In this document: positions 22,379 to 32,409 of the stretch, in pieces
How the letters are laid out: each line of letters opens with the position of its first letter
Numbering within the stretch: position 1 is the stretch's first letter
Source of the DNA: Ypsolopha sequella
Taxonomy: Eukaryota; Arthropoda; Insecta; Lepidoptera; Ypsolophidae
Assembly: GCA_934047225.1 (NCBI GenBank)
Contig: CAKOHE010000060.1
Location: 62,001-126,000 of the forward strand
Direction: 5' to 3'
DNA length: 64,000 bases
Program-made: the position numbers and the translations under genes
Notes under the pieces: generated by a model
Seen by the model: the letters and a program-made list of their open reading frames with translations, nothing else
Told to the model about the DNA's origin: nothing
The model's database searches: none

Positions 22379-23043
22379 AGTATTTTATGCTACAAGGGCG
22401 AAAAGGAATAAATTACGAGGACGATTTAAACGTAACCGAGTAATTTATTGCTCTTACGCCCGTGTATCATACTACGTTTTTCAATACATAGTGTGAGGAA
22501 ATGAAAACAAATATAATCTTGTGAACTTTAAATTATAATTGGCTCAAAAGGACTGTATCCAGAGCCGTTAAACAGTGGAAAAAAAAGTATAACATCTATG
22601 GTACACAGGAAAGTCTAAAAGTGGGCCTTTACGAGCACATGCATTGAAAAAATTTTCAATGCAGGTTCTCGTAAAAGCCTACTTTTTATGCATCAAAACC
22701 GAACAGAAAGTCGATTATTCTGCCCTAGGGCTTTATTATTATTATTTTTTTTTATAAAGTTACAATGGTTGGCTAACCTGCAACTTTTCCTGTGTACCAT
22801 AGATTTTATACTTTTTTTCCACCGTTTAACGGCTCTGGATACAGTCCTATTGAGCCAATCATAATTTAAAGTTCACAAGATTATATTTGTTTTATTTCCT
22901 CACACTATGCATTGAAAAACGTAGTATGATACACGGGCGTAAAAGCAATAAATTACTCGGTTACGTTTAAAACACTCGCTATGCTCGTGTTTTAAATCGT
23001 CCTCGTAATTTATTCCTTTGCGCCCTTGTAGCATAAACTACTA
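22379..23043. mobile_element. complete palindromic (inverted-dimer) element
   Basis: About 665 bp, almost entirely two inverted arms of about 300 bp meeting near 22650 (GCATTGAAAAAATTTTCAATG). The termini are TTTATGCTACAAGGGCG and CGCCCTTGTAGCATAAAC. Single arms occur alone at 4584-4978 and, interrupted, at 55491-56576. No coding sequence is present. Confidence 0.8.
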
Positions 23044-24053
23044 TCAAGTGCCTGTAGTTCCCTAAGCGCAGATTTCCGCAGGAATGTAAGGAAATAAAAT
23101 GTTGGCTGTAACTTCCTCTATCACCTGCAGTTAGTTCCATTTTAAATAAACATGAAGTTTTTAAGTAATATACTGAAACATTATTCTCTCCATACAAAAA
23201 ATAATTCAATATTTTTTTCTCAGAGCGTAATGCATATTTCATATTGTGCAATACTTGAAATTGTTCAATAAAATTGACTTGATTAATCTATTATAAGATT
23301 TCTTCATTCAATAGATTTCGCCATAAATCAAAGAAACTCTCAATAACTTACTTGGAATGATATCGGCAAATCGTCAACAGTGACTGGTCCTTCGTTTTCT
23401 GCCATTTTTTTAAATTATTTACAGTCTCTTTTTCCACATAGTAGCCTTGAATTCTCGTTGAAATTGAAACTTATTTCACCATCTTCTTAGTCAAAAATGT
23501 TGTTCCTTATACCTTTTCATTACGTTTATTGGTTTCCTGTAACAAAAAAAAACAAATGTTATTTATTGCGCAGTTTTTTTTTTATTTGTTATGTCTTTTT
23601 CTTTGGATTTTTCATCCTTTATTATATTTGAATGGGGATCCAAGGCAAAGCTAATTACAGATGTCGCTAGCATAGGTCCAGCCAATAAATACTACGGTAC
23701 GGCTATGTCAAACTCTCGTATGTTGTTGTGTGTGTTTTGGTTTTCCTGCTGTTTTTCTCCAATACAAGGTGACTTTTTGATCATTGTATCGCGTTTTTTT
23801 TACTTCCTCCTATCACCTGTATTACAATGTTATATATTTTGTTATTGTTATTATGTTATTAATTTTTAATACGGGGTTTTCGGGAATTAATTAACACCGT
23901 TATTTAACCAACATGGTACGGCACACAAAGGCATAATTCCAAGAAATTAAATCTAAAATCACTAAAAACTACGAAAAAGCCTTTGATTGATGCCGTTAGC
24001 TATGATCTGTAGCATAGCCTCCTTTAATTCTATGTCTGTAGTAATCTGTACTA
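23044..24053. other. unassigned; MITE terminus at 23763
   Basis: No gene recognised. TACAAGGTGACTTTTTGATC at 23763 is one terminus of the MITE family at 15982/60074, without its partner. Confidence 0.5.
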
Positions 24054-24303
24054 GGGTTGTCAGATGGTCGGGATTGCCCCGACATTTCATATGATGTCCA
24101 GAGTCCCGACAAATTACAAATTGTCCCGACAAATAACAAATAAAACGATCGGCGGGCAAAAAAGTATTTTATTGTAATTACTTTCATTGTAATAATAAAA
24201 ATATTTTTTTGATTTGAAACATTTATTTGTCCCGACCATAATCCCAAAATCTCGACTTTTTGAAATTTTGCCCAGATATTTTTGTTTTCCCATCTGGCAA
24301 CCC
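24054..24303. mobile_element. TA-flanked MITE with GGGTTGYCAGATGG termini
   Basis: Ends are GGGTTGTCAGATGG and CCATCTGGCAACCC, 250 bp apart with TA on each side. The interior carries several GTCCCGAC repeats in both orientations and no ORF. A single related end occurs near 1131. Confidence 0.65.
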
Positions 24304-24479
24304 TAATCTGCCCCCTCCGTCACCCTCATAAAAAACAAGACCTAGGTGCGCCCCTGGATGTAAGTAATATATGAACTACATCTTAACCAAATAAAGGTTA
24401 TAAACGGCGAACTACTCGAGCGTCAAACAGTTTTTGACTAGTGCTAGTTTGTAGCTTTCGACCCCTGTTACCCGTTGAT
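24304..24479. other. unassigned
   Basis: Short spacer with no recognised feature. Confidence 0.5.
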
Positions 24480-24722
24480 AAATTTATGTGCATTAATGTT
24501 ATTTTATTATATTATTTAGGTTATATTTAAAGACTTTTGATTTTAAGTTGTTTGTTCAATTTCACATTCCAATTTATACATGCTACATAGATTGTTATAC
24601 CTGTAAATAAGCAAATTCAATGTATACACATAAGTTAAGTTAGTCCTAAGTAAAATGATAAGGTATCATGTAAAAATACTTCGATGTACTTTTCTTTCTG
24701 AAATAAAATTCATTCATTCAGT
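24480..24722 (+). mobile_element. LINE 3' UTR with ATTC tail
   Basis: AT-rich 3' UTR ending in TTTCTGAAATAAAATTCATT followed by CATTCA, a polyadenylation-like site and tetranucleotide tail. The body is missing. Confidence 0.5.
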
Positions 24723-25726
24723 TCCATTCCAATTTCCAATAAATTCCATCTATTTCCAATTTATGTATGTCTTTACTTAATTAAATCTCCAATATGCAAA
24801 TATACGTTTTTCTTATCGTTATTTCTTTTTAATTTTCATGATTTTATTTACTCATGCCGTCGCAGTGGGCAAAAACAAAGCTTCTACAAAGAGAATATAG
24901 CACAGCTTCTGTTAATTTGTATGCTGGTCTAGCAGCCAGTGAGCGGCTGGAGTAAAAAACACATCCGCCAAAAAAGTTTCGATGGAAAACGGCGGCCATG
25001 CGATATTACAATTCTGGATCTCAACGAATGCAGCCGTCCGCCGCCGACAGCTTTTGTAACGTTTAATATAAAACGGATGGATTCTTTCCGCTATTGTGGG
25101 CATCGACGTTTATGAAAACTTTTTTATCGATGGACCGCAGAGCGTGGCATGAAAATACTGTTAGGCTACATACATACCATCGGAAAAATATTCGCTGACA
25201 CACTTTTCACCATGTGTGAGTCGGGCTCGAAAGTTTCCGAACCACCGAAGAATACGGGACCCTAAAAATTATGGTAAACAATAACATAAAGGCGACAAAA
25301 AACAAAGCGCTAGAATGGTAGTGCCTGACATGCGGCAGCAGCACCCTCTGAGTACGGAACCACAATTTTTTTTATTTTACTTTAAAGTGTGTACAAAAAT
25401 CTGACCAAATTGAAACTTGTAGCTGAAACAAAGATACTACTTTATCGAGGTTTTTTGTATGTAACCCCCCTCGGGTTTAATTTTTAATTTTATTTTATTC
25501 GTCTTAACAGAAGCCAGAGTAACACGTATTCTGGGAAAATTTCAAGCTGTAGTTTCGTGTGAAAGACGGATAGCGAATATTCCAGTTTGGCACCCTTCGG
25601 GCACAAAATAGATACTACCAGAAGGCCGACTCCATACAACGAGCGAAGACAGACGCACACATGCATAGACGCGTACGTATGATGATCTCGGTAGAATTTT
25701 GTATGCCGCATTCGACCGAGATCGTC
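24723..25726. other. unassigned; degraded dispersed repeats
   Basis: GAATACGGGACCCTAAAA (about 25250) and GAGTACGGAACCAC (about 25350) are decayed forms of the common AGGTACGGAACCCTAA repeat. The minus-strand frames over 24912-25103 and 25490-25849 have no recognisable domain. Confidence 0.45.
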
Positions 25727-25843
25727 GTACAGTGGAGACCACATTAAGCTATACACTTGCAGTACGACATTAGCCCCTATAGAGAAGAATATAAGATAGG
25801 TACAAAGTCCAATGTGACTTACTTGATGCGGTCTCAACGGTAC
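25727..25843 (-). mobile_element. 117-bp MITE (GTACAGTGGAGACC family), copy A
   Basis: Termini GTACAGTGGAGACCACATTA and GATGCGGTCTCAACGGTAC. The interior (GTACGACATTAGCC, AAGATAGGTACAAAGTCC) matches in inverse orientation the element at 61766-61882. Confidence 0.65.
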
Positions 25844-25960
25844 GTACACGTCTATGTGTGCGTGCGCCTGTTTTCGCTAGTTAAGCGAAGTGAACCGTAT
25901 ATCGGACAGTCTAAATGGCTGTAACTATCAAGACAAAAATCTTGTTTAATAACCAATGTA

Positions 25961-26210
25961 AAGCCTGACCAGGAAAATAAAAACCTCGCCATATTGCGGA
26001 AAACCAATAGAACTTATTTCTTCTACTGGCAACCTCAACTTTGAAACGTCATTATTTTGATTGCTGTCAAAGTGTGCTGTTATTTAATCGTGTGTGTGCT
26101 GTCAAAGTGTGATTTTGTTTTTAATATATGTGTGTAAACATGAGTGTTGCAATCATAAAAGCAAATGTGGCGCCCCTAGAGCAGGATTTTTTATTTTCCT
26201 GGTTAGGCTT
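25961..26210. mobile_element. TA-flanked MITE
   Basis: AAGCCTGACCAGGAAAATAA at the left and TTATTTTCCTGGTTAGGCTT at the right, with TA on both sides: a Tc1/mariner-type MITE of 250 bp. GCTGTCAAAGTGTG is repeated twice inside. Confidence 0.7.
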
Positions 26211-27380
26211 TAAGTTCAAAAATGACTTAAATGCGATATTGTAATTTTAGTCGATTTTAATCTTAAATTAGACTCGTTCTGAATCGTTTCGCGCGCATTT
26301 TGGCGCACGCGATTTTCAACTTTATGAAAGTTAGTCTACGGGTTATAATTACAAAGCCGCTGTACGCCTAAAGAAGGCCTCGTCTTAATAAAAAATATCA
26401 ACAAATCAAATATATTTTTCTCAATAGTCCGAATTTTTTCAAACCCATCCTTGAAAGTCTGGCGTTGTTCATGCTCTAGGCTCAGTTCCAGCCTTAACGG
26501 TACAATTTGAAGCAAATCCCATGACTATTTGCAGCAGCTGTCATAGTGCTATTATATCCACTGATAGCTAACGAACCACTTAGCAATTATACGTCGTAAG
26601 GAGGGCAAACCTTTTTCGCTAACACATCAGTGCAATTTCACTATTATATAAATTTATTCCATACTATCCCATATCTATTTCCTTTCTTAGGCCCACTTGC
26701 AGCATGTTCTTAACTCGACTTTAACTCGGTTTAAGTCAAAAAATAGAGGGTTAAGTCATAAAAAAGAGGGTTAAGGCGAAACGTAAAAGTTTTAGCGTCC
26801 CTGTTACTCCATATGCGAATAAAACCCTGAAGCAAGATAATACTATAAAATTAAGAATCAGACACCATGTACATACGAGTATTAGGATCGTAGCTGATGA
26901 AGATCAGTCTTTGCCCACCTCTTAGACGGCTGGCATAAAAGTATGAAACGGTAAAACCTACTATGATAAGTTAGTTTAAAAGTAGAACTTCTCCATTCCT
27001 CTCCACGGCTTTTCATCACAAAAAGGCCTCCGTCAAGAATCGAGATCTTGCCTGAAGGGTATTGAGCCAACACTCGAGTGAAGAAAGACAACACAATATT
27101 GAACAAGTGCAGGTCGAGTGTATCGGGTCAAGTGGGCCCATACTGCCAGGAAACTGAAAATTTATTTATTTATGACACAAGATATGTACTTTGTTCTTTA
27201 AAAAGCAGCTAATTGTATCAGAGCTACAACGATAAATTATTTAAGTAGATAATTTTATGCCACCTTTTTACTCAATCAACGAGGAAATAATCAATTGCGG
27301 CGCATTCCCTTAGGTAATTACATTTTTTTATTTTTTCGATCAACTCAGCATTAACTCATGATAACTAATAACAAATAATA
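26211..27380. other. unassigned
   Basis: No gene or repeat assigned. GAGGGTTAAG occurs twice near 26745-26775. The minus-strand frame at 26882-27106 has no recognised motif. Confidence 0.5.
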
Positions 27381-27769
27381 AAGCCGATTCTGAAGGCATT
27401 AATTTTAGTTTTATTACTGTCAAAACAATATTTTCTTCATTGCAAAATAGTTCATAAGTGTTAAAAACAGAAGCGGGAGCGCAGATGTTTAATAAGCTGC
27501 CAAAAACAATAAAAGAATCAAAATCTTTGCACAAATTAAAAAAACTATAGAAAAATTACGTCACTACCAATATTATCTAAAACTAAGTAAAACATTAATT
27601 ATGCTTAATATATATTGTTATAAAATTGATGGGCCAAGTAGCATTGTTAGCTTGTAACTATTTACTTGTTTTAATGGTTTTAGACTTTAGTATACATATC
27701 TGATGTTAAATGAGACTTGAGGATAATTCATGATTTATATAAAAACGGCTCACCTCAATACGTGTTATG

Positions 27770-28365
27770 ATCGGGAAAGATTAAGGCAGTTACTGCGTTC
27801 GCCGAAGGACAAAGAGCCACTAAATACCCCCGGTGTTTATTCCATCCCATGTGACTGTGGCAAGAGTTACATCGGTGAGACGAGACGGAACGTGTCAACC
27901 AGACTGACGGAACACATTAGATGCATGAGAAAACTCGATTGCAACGGATCCGCCGTTGCAGACCATGTCGTAAATTCGGATACTACACATTTTATGAGAT
28001 TCGATAAAGCGAAAGTGTTAGTTCGTGAAAAGTTATTTGTGCCACGTAAAATTCGCGAATCCATAGAAATAAGCCGACGTCCGAATTTCAATAGAGACAG
28101 TGGTTGGGCTTTGCCCGCGGTGTGGAAGCCTGTGCTAAAAACAGTTACCGGATCACTCACAGACTTTACTGAAAGTGACGTAGATACTATAAGTTCCGCG
28201 TGTTTATCGTTATTTGGTGTCACTCCGGTAATTAATAACGCAAGCCCGGAAGTAACTAATTGTGCGGACGCCCTACCGGTCCGACCACCAATACCATCTG
28301 CATCGATGTCATCCCGAGCCCTGCGAGCCGCAGCCCGCAGTGTGAGGCGTAACGTCGTCGCGTAA
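27770..28365 (+). CDS. PLE C-terminal GIY-YIG endonuclease domain (partial)
   Basis: This domain nicks DNA to prime reverse transcription in Penelope-like elements. The open frame contains LLRSPKDKEPLNTPGVYSI, then CDCGKSYIGETRRNVSTRL: the GVY...YIG pair defining GIY-YIG nucleases, with the downstream Arg and the following H and C-terminal basic region. The sequence up to SGWALPAVWKPVL matches the usual PLE layout. It ends with a stop at 28363. There is no reverse transcriptase upstream and no credible start codon before the domain: the nominal ATG at 27730 lies inside the inverted repeat. The frame is uninterrupted, suggesting a fairly recent insertion. It is unlikely to be expressed as a working element. 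Confidence 0.8.
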
Positions 28366-28377
28366 ACGTCTTTATTC

Positions 28378-28418
28378 GCCCAGATGAAGGCAGTCTAAAT
28401 CTGCTGAAACTGGTCGGC
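28378..28418 (+). ncRNA. hammerhead-ribozyme-like motif in the PLE 3' end
   Basis: Order of parts: GCC, CAGATGA, a helix A(G)GCAG/CTGCT around TCTAAAT, GAAAC, loop TG, GTC, GGC. That is the hammerhead layout: stem I GCC/GGC, core CUGAUGA (here with U4 replaced by A), stem II, GAAA, a two-base-pair stem III and the GUC cleavage site. Short-stem-III hammerheads are established in PLEs. The core substitution predicts weak or no cleavage. Confidence 0.55.
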
Positions 28419-28464
28419 TTTCCCGATCATAACACGTATTGAGGTGAGCCGTTTTTATATAAAT

Positions 28465-29210
28465 CATATCTGATGTAATAACTGTTGTGTTTGAGCACTA
28501 CAATATGTCAGCTTGCACTGGACCCACTGGTCGTGTAATATATTTAACTTTAGTATACATATCTGATGTAATAACTGTTGTGTTTGAGCACTACAATATG
28601 TCAGCTTGCACTGGACCCACTGGTCGTGTAATATATTTAACTTTAGTATACATATCTGATGTAATAACTGTTGTGTTTGAGCACTACAATATGTCAGCTT
28701 GCACTGGACCCACTGGTCGTGTAATATATTTAACTTTAGTATACATATCTGATGTAATAACTGTTGTGTTTGAGCACTACAATATGTCAGCTTGCACTGG
28801 ACCCACTGGTCGTGTAATATATTTAACTTTAGTATACATATCTGATGTAATAACTGTTGTGTTTGAGCACTACAATATGTCAGCTTGCACTGGACCCACT
28901 GGTCGTGTAATATATTTGACTTTAGTATACATATCTGATGTAATAACTGTTGTGTTTGAGCACTACAATATGTCAGCTTGCACTGGACCCACTGGTCGTG
29001 TAATATATTTAACTTTAGTATACATATCTGATGTAATAACTGTTGTGTTTGAGCACTACAATATGTCAGCTTGCACTGGACCCACTGGTCGTGTAATATA
29101 TTTGACTTTAGTATACATATCTGATGTAATAACTGTTGTGTTTGAGCACTACAATATGTCAGCTTGCACTGGACCCACTGGTCGTGTAATATATTTAGCT
29201 TTAGTTAGAT
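28465..29210 (+). repeat. 93-bp tandem array, about 8 copies
   Basis: Eight almost identical 93-bp units, each containing TCTGATGTAATAACTGTTGT, CAATATGTCAGCTTGCACTG and GACCCACTGGTCGTGTAATA. Because 93 is a multiple of 3, one frame stays open as a 31-residue repeat (FEHYNMSACTGPTGRVIYL...), but nothing suggests a real protein. It lies in the 3' UTR of a LINE fragment; its first partial unit is left of the PLE. Confidence 0.95.
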
Positions 29211-29350
29211 ATTATTAAGTTCTCATTTTAAGTGAATATGTAAATGTTCTTATGAGAAATAAAGAATCTTAAACCTTAAGCTAACTTACATTGGAAACAT
29301 TTTAGTTTTGACAGCAATAAAACTAAAATTAAAGCCTTCAGAATCGGCAT

Positions 29351-29654
29351 TACTGAACAACTAAAAAACGTATAGTTTATAATCAGAAATCAAATTAAAC
29401 TTCATTAAAAATAGTTGAACCGGAAGTGACGTACATGTTCTCAACATGCCCCCCTATACGAGATGCGATCAAAGAAGTATCTATCCACTTCAAAAACCCG
29501 CTCATGTGCGAGTGGAACTCGGGTTTCTAGGGTTGCATGTTGGTTGGTTTCTTGCTACACACATACACAAGCTTACACAGTTTTGTGATGTTTTAATTCA
29601 AATATAATTTTACAATTATCAACCAACCATTATCGGTCTACTTCATGTTATGCA
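29351..29654. other. unassigned
   Basis: GATGCGATCAAAGAAGTATC near 29460 repeats a block at about 10963. CTCATGTGCGAGTGGAACTC sits beside it. No gene seen. Confidence 0.45.
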
Positions 29655-30030
29655 ACCCCAGGATTGTGTGCAAGGCGTCCAGGCCCACGTTGGCATTACT
29701 AGCAAATCCGTTGATAAATTGTTTACGTGAGACAATATAGTCGCGCTTTGAATTTCACATTGCATTTTTGTATTTCTTCAATCACTATTGGTTCTTCAAG
29801 ATATTCATGAATTTCCGTGATATTCGTGAACCAGGGTGTGTTACCAATTTTTCTGAGGATGTTATTCTGACATCTTTACATTGTATGATCTCAATGTTTG
29901 ATTTCCTCGCAGTGCCCCAAAACTTGATCCTATAAGTCCACACAGGCTTTAGAATTGCTTTGATTGCAAATGAGGAACTTGTTTTTGAGGGAAAGTCTTG
30001 AACTTGGGTTGATGAGCCATTCTGAGCTTA
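29655..30030 (-). pseudogene. jockey-clade LINE ORF2 C-terminus (relic)
   Basis: On the minus strand, pieces in shifting frames read AIKAILKPVWTYRIKFWGTA, then RKSNIEIIQ, then PGSRISRKFMNIL and finally NLLVMPTWAWTPC. These follow the order of the jockey ORF2 C-terminal region (KPVWTYG.QLWG..., NIEI.Q...). Indels break the frame several times. Only the post-RT region is left and it is not functional. Confidence 0.7.
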
Positions 30031-30035
30031 TAATA

Positions 30036-30830
30036 TGATAATAATATTCCATTTATTTCAGATACCAATGATCCATAAGTGTTAGTAACAATTATCTTAA
30101 AAATTATGTTAGTAAAAGAGAATTAAATTAAATTAGATAGAGATTTGACCACAGGCCACACTTACGCAGTGCCACAACACAGGACAGTCGCAGCTGTCCG
30201 CCACCGCCTGCAGGATGCCGTTGTCGCTGGCCCGCACTCTGCGCATTAGCGACGCAGCCCGCTTACGCAATATGGCTGGAAATCCGTCCACGCACGCTTC
30301 GGCAAACATTCCCGATGCACTACAGAAGCGGGGCAGCCCCAACAGCATCCTGAAAGCGTTATTGTACTGGACGCGCAGGGCGCTCAGCGATTTTTGAGAA
30401 TATTTACACCAGAGGCTGCTCGAGTAAAATGATTGACAGTAAGCTCGGAAGAGCGTGATCTTGACCTTAGGATCCTGTGGTTACGCTAGTTTCTTTTTTG
30501 ATGGATATGGTATCTTTTTGATGGATATGGTATCTTTTTGATGGATATGGTATCTTTTTGATGGATATTGTATCTTTTTTGATGGATATGGTATCTTTTT
30601 GATGGATATGGTATCTTTTTGATGGATATGGTATCTTTTTGATGGATATGGTATCTTTTTGATGGATATGGTATCTTTTTTGATGGATATGGTATCTTTT
30701 TGATGGATATGGTATCTTTTTTGATGGATATGGTATCTCCAATTTTGTGCTCTATCAAGATGTATTCCTAGATATTTGTGTTTGGGAGAGTCTCGTCACC
30801 TAGTTTTACGTCTGCAAAGAGTAAAATATA
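30036..30830 (-). pseudogene. LINE ORF2 C-terminal part with internal minisatellite
   Basis: Minus-strand remnant of a non-LTR ORF2. The upstream part (30738-30815) reads VKLGDETLP and, after a one-base shift, HKYLGIHLDRAQNWRYHIHQ, the YLG...LD...W..H block following the RT palm. Then come 12 units of a 20-21-bp repeat, then KVKITLFRAYCQSFYSSSLW, LSALRVQYNNAFRMLLGLPR and SASGMFAEACVDGFPAILRK, the thumb/connection region, with a stop at 30133. The 3' UTR ends in GAAATAAATGGAATATTATT near 30045. No endonuclease or RT core remains. It abuts the jockey relic without overlap. Confidence 0.75.
30491..30738 (-). repeat. 20/21-bp minisatellite, 12 copies, inside LINE codons
   Basis: Unit TTTTTGATGGATATGGTATC (minus strand GATACCATATCCATCAAAAA) in 12 copies; three or so units carry an extra T. 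On the minus strand the unit encodes the RYHIHQK codons found at its upstream border within the LINE ORF2, so it grew from coding sequence. Confidence 0.9.
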
Positions 30831-31629
30831 ATATAAAACAAAGTAAAGTTTATTGGCAAACACAAGGCAACGAAATCTCTTAAAATAGGTTACAGAAGTT
30901 AAAAAAAAAGTTATAGAAGATTAAAATGTTTTTCGGTGGACCCCAAACTAAGCGAACTTGAAACGCAAGGGGGAAAGTTAAAACAAAAATAATACTTACA
31001 ATTATGTATAGCTTTATGTATAGCTTTTATATATATTTTCTTTAATCAGCATTTAGATATGTTAAGGATCTACAACAAATATATTTTTCAGTCATTGTAT
31101 TATCTGCTTGTTCCAAAATTTAATTATTTTTAGTGTGATAGCACGCTAAAGACTTTTCTACTCATTAGTTGATTCGGTAATGTTTTAAAAATTCTGATTT
31201 AACTTTTCGCTATTATTGCCAAGATAAGAATACTAATAAAAATAAATTAACTTTTCTGTGACAATAAAGTGAATATTCAAATAGTTTCTACAATTTTATT
31301 ACAGTTATTGACAATAAGTGGTCGCATAAGTTTTTAGAGGTGCTTATACCTCTAAAAACTTTTATTGTAAAGTCTTCCTTCACCCCATATAATACTGTAG
31401 GGAAAAAAAGTTATACTATAAAACAAAACCGGTAGATAATCCGAAAAAAAAACAATAACGATGGGTTTCTTTGGTTGTGTCAATCATATTTTGTCTTCGT
31501 TATTAAATTTTAAGAAAGGTTATTTGATATAAAAATACGTAATGCATCTTAACTGAAACTTTATCATGAAAATTAAATGTTAAGTAAAAACTACAATCAG
31601 CTGTTTAGCAATTTATTTATATAACATAT
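30831..31629. other. unassigned; LINE tail and hairpin
   Basis: At about 30835-30900 the minus-strand reading GTTGCCTTGTGTTTGCCAAT followed by AAACTTTACTTTG is a LINE 3' tail. At 31328-31361 AAGTTTTTAGAGGT and ACCTCTAAAAACTT form a 14-bp-stem hairpin with a 6-base loop. The rest is unassigned. Confidence 0.5.
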
Positions 31630-32409
31630 TTGAGATACTGTACTGGATACTGGTACTGTACTGTAGAAAAAGTACTGGATCCAAAAGCGGATGCTGCGGC
31701 GCAAGCGGCATACAAAAAGGAAGACTCGAAGGCAAGAGCTGAGATTATTCTTTTACTGTCACCGTCTGAACTAAAACAAGTGAAGACCTGCGTCACATCA
31801 AAATCTGTTTGGGATAAACTCAAAAGTACTTACCAAAGTTCCGGACCAGCAAGGAAAGCCACGTTGTTGAAACAGTTAATCCTGAAACGAATGACGACAA
31901 ATGAAGACATTCATGATCACATTAACAATTTCATGGACATCGTGGACAAGCTGACTGACATGGACATCAAAATACCTGCAGAACTACTCAGCATCATGTT
32001 ACTCTACAGTCTGCCAACGTCATTCGAAAACTTCCGCATTGCTATAGAGTCGAGAGATTGTTTACCAAAACCTGAAGACCTGAAAATAAAAATTCTTGAA
32101 GAATACCAGGCCAGGAATGAAAATGATCAACCTGAAAGCTCTGAAGCGTATTACGCTAAGAATAAACAGCGCAAATACTGCAAAAAGTGCAGAAAGTCAG
32201 GCCACACTACCGAAGCATGTTGGAGTAATAAGAAAAGCAAAAGAAAAACGGTTGAGAACAGCAACCTCAACGTCTGCCTGAATAGCGTAGCATCGACCAC
32301 ATCAGAAAAAGTTTGGTGTCTAGATAGCGGCTGTTCGTCGCACATGTGTGGAGACAAAACGATGTTCTCAAATCTGAAACCCGAGAGAGGCATTCTAAAG
32401 TTGGCATAA
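31630..32409 (+). CDS. Ty1/copia gag with start of protease (truncated)
   Basis: Gag packages element RNA; the protease matures the polyprotein. Recognisable homology starts around 31655 (VEKVLDPKADAAAQAAYKKE). It continues through the copia-type gag (UBN2-like) domain with LSPSELKQVKTCVTSKSVWD and SSGPARKATLLKQL, then a zinc knuckle CKKCRKSGHTTEAC (CX2CX4HX4C, 32179-32220), then the protease active-site block WCLDSGCSSHMCGDKTMF (Asp-Ser-Gly). It stops 15 codons later, so most of protease and all of integrase, RT and RNase H are missing. The frame is fully open, implying recent truncation. The first residues come from a CTGTACTGGATACTGG-type repeat and are probably not gag. No LTR is visible on either side. 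Confidence 0.85.
   Translation: MRYCTGYWYCTVEKVLDPKADAAAQAAYKKEDSKARAEIILLLSPSELKQVKTCVTSKSVWDKLKSTYQSSGPARKATLLKQLILKRMTTNEDIHDHINNFMDIVDKLTDMDIKIPAELLSIMLLYSLPTSFENFRIAIESRDCLPKPEDLKIKILEEYQARNENDQPESSEAYYAKNKQRKYCKKCRKSGHTTEACWSNKKSKRKTVENSNLNVCLNSVASTTSEKVWCLDSGCSSHMCGDKTMFSNLKPERGILKLA

Larger units (their letters stand above)
27730..28467 (+). mobile_element. truncated Penelope-like retroelement with inverted ends
   Basis: A 738-bp PLE fragment holding the GIY-YIG endonuclease domain but no reverse transcriptase. A perfect 50-bp inverted repeat bounds it (27730-27779 and 28418-28467), so the 3' terminus is duplicated, inverted, at the 5' side. Complex ends like this are known for PLEs. 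The 12-mer CATATCTGATGT occurs at 27695 and 28465, a plausible target duplication. Confidence 0.75.
27440..29278 (+). mobile_element. LINE 3' end (ORF2 C-terminus and 3' UTR)
   Basis: At about 27487-27549 one frame reads MFNKLPKTIKESKSL and ends in KKL-stop, the C-terminal tail typical of jockey/CR1-type ORF2 (a similar tail is at 55767). The 3' UTR then runs to GAGAAATAAAGAATCTTAAA near 29275. It is interrupted by the PLE (27730-28467) and contains the 93-bp array. Confidence 0.6.
27381..29350. mobile_element. composite TA-flanked TIR element, heavily nested
   Basis: Near-perfect 46-bp inverted termini (27381-27426 starting AAGCCGATTCTGAAGGCATT; 29305-29350 ending AAAGCCTTCAGAATCGGCAT), with TA at 27379 and 29351. 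An empty 130-bp relative lies at 18473. Inside are, in order, the 3' end of a LINE, a PLE fragment and a 93-bp tandem array. The simplest reading is a MITE hit by a LINE, which was then hit by a PLE. Confidence 0.7.

Noticed and set aside
25490..25849. 119-codon minus-strand ORF
   Set aside because: It runs through the 25727 MITE, so it is a composite of repeat sequence.
28487..29218. 243-codon repetitive ORF (31-residue unit)
   Set aside because: It lies in a LINE 3' UTR array of 93-bp units; openness follows from unit length.
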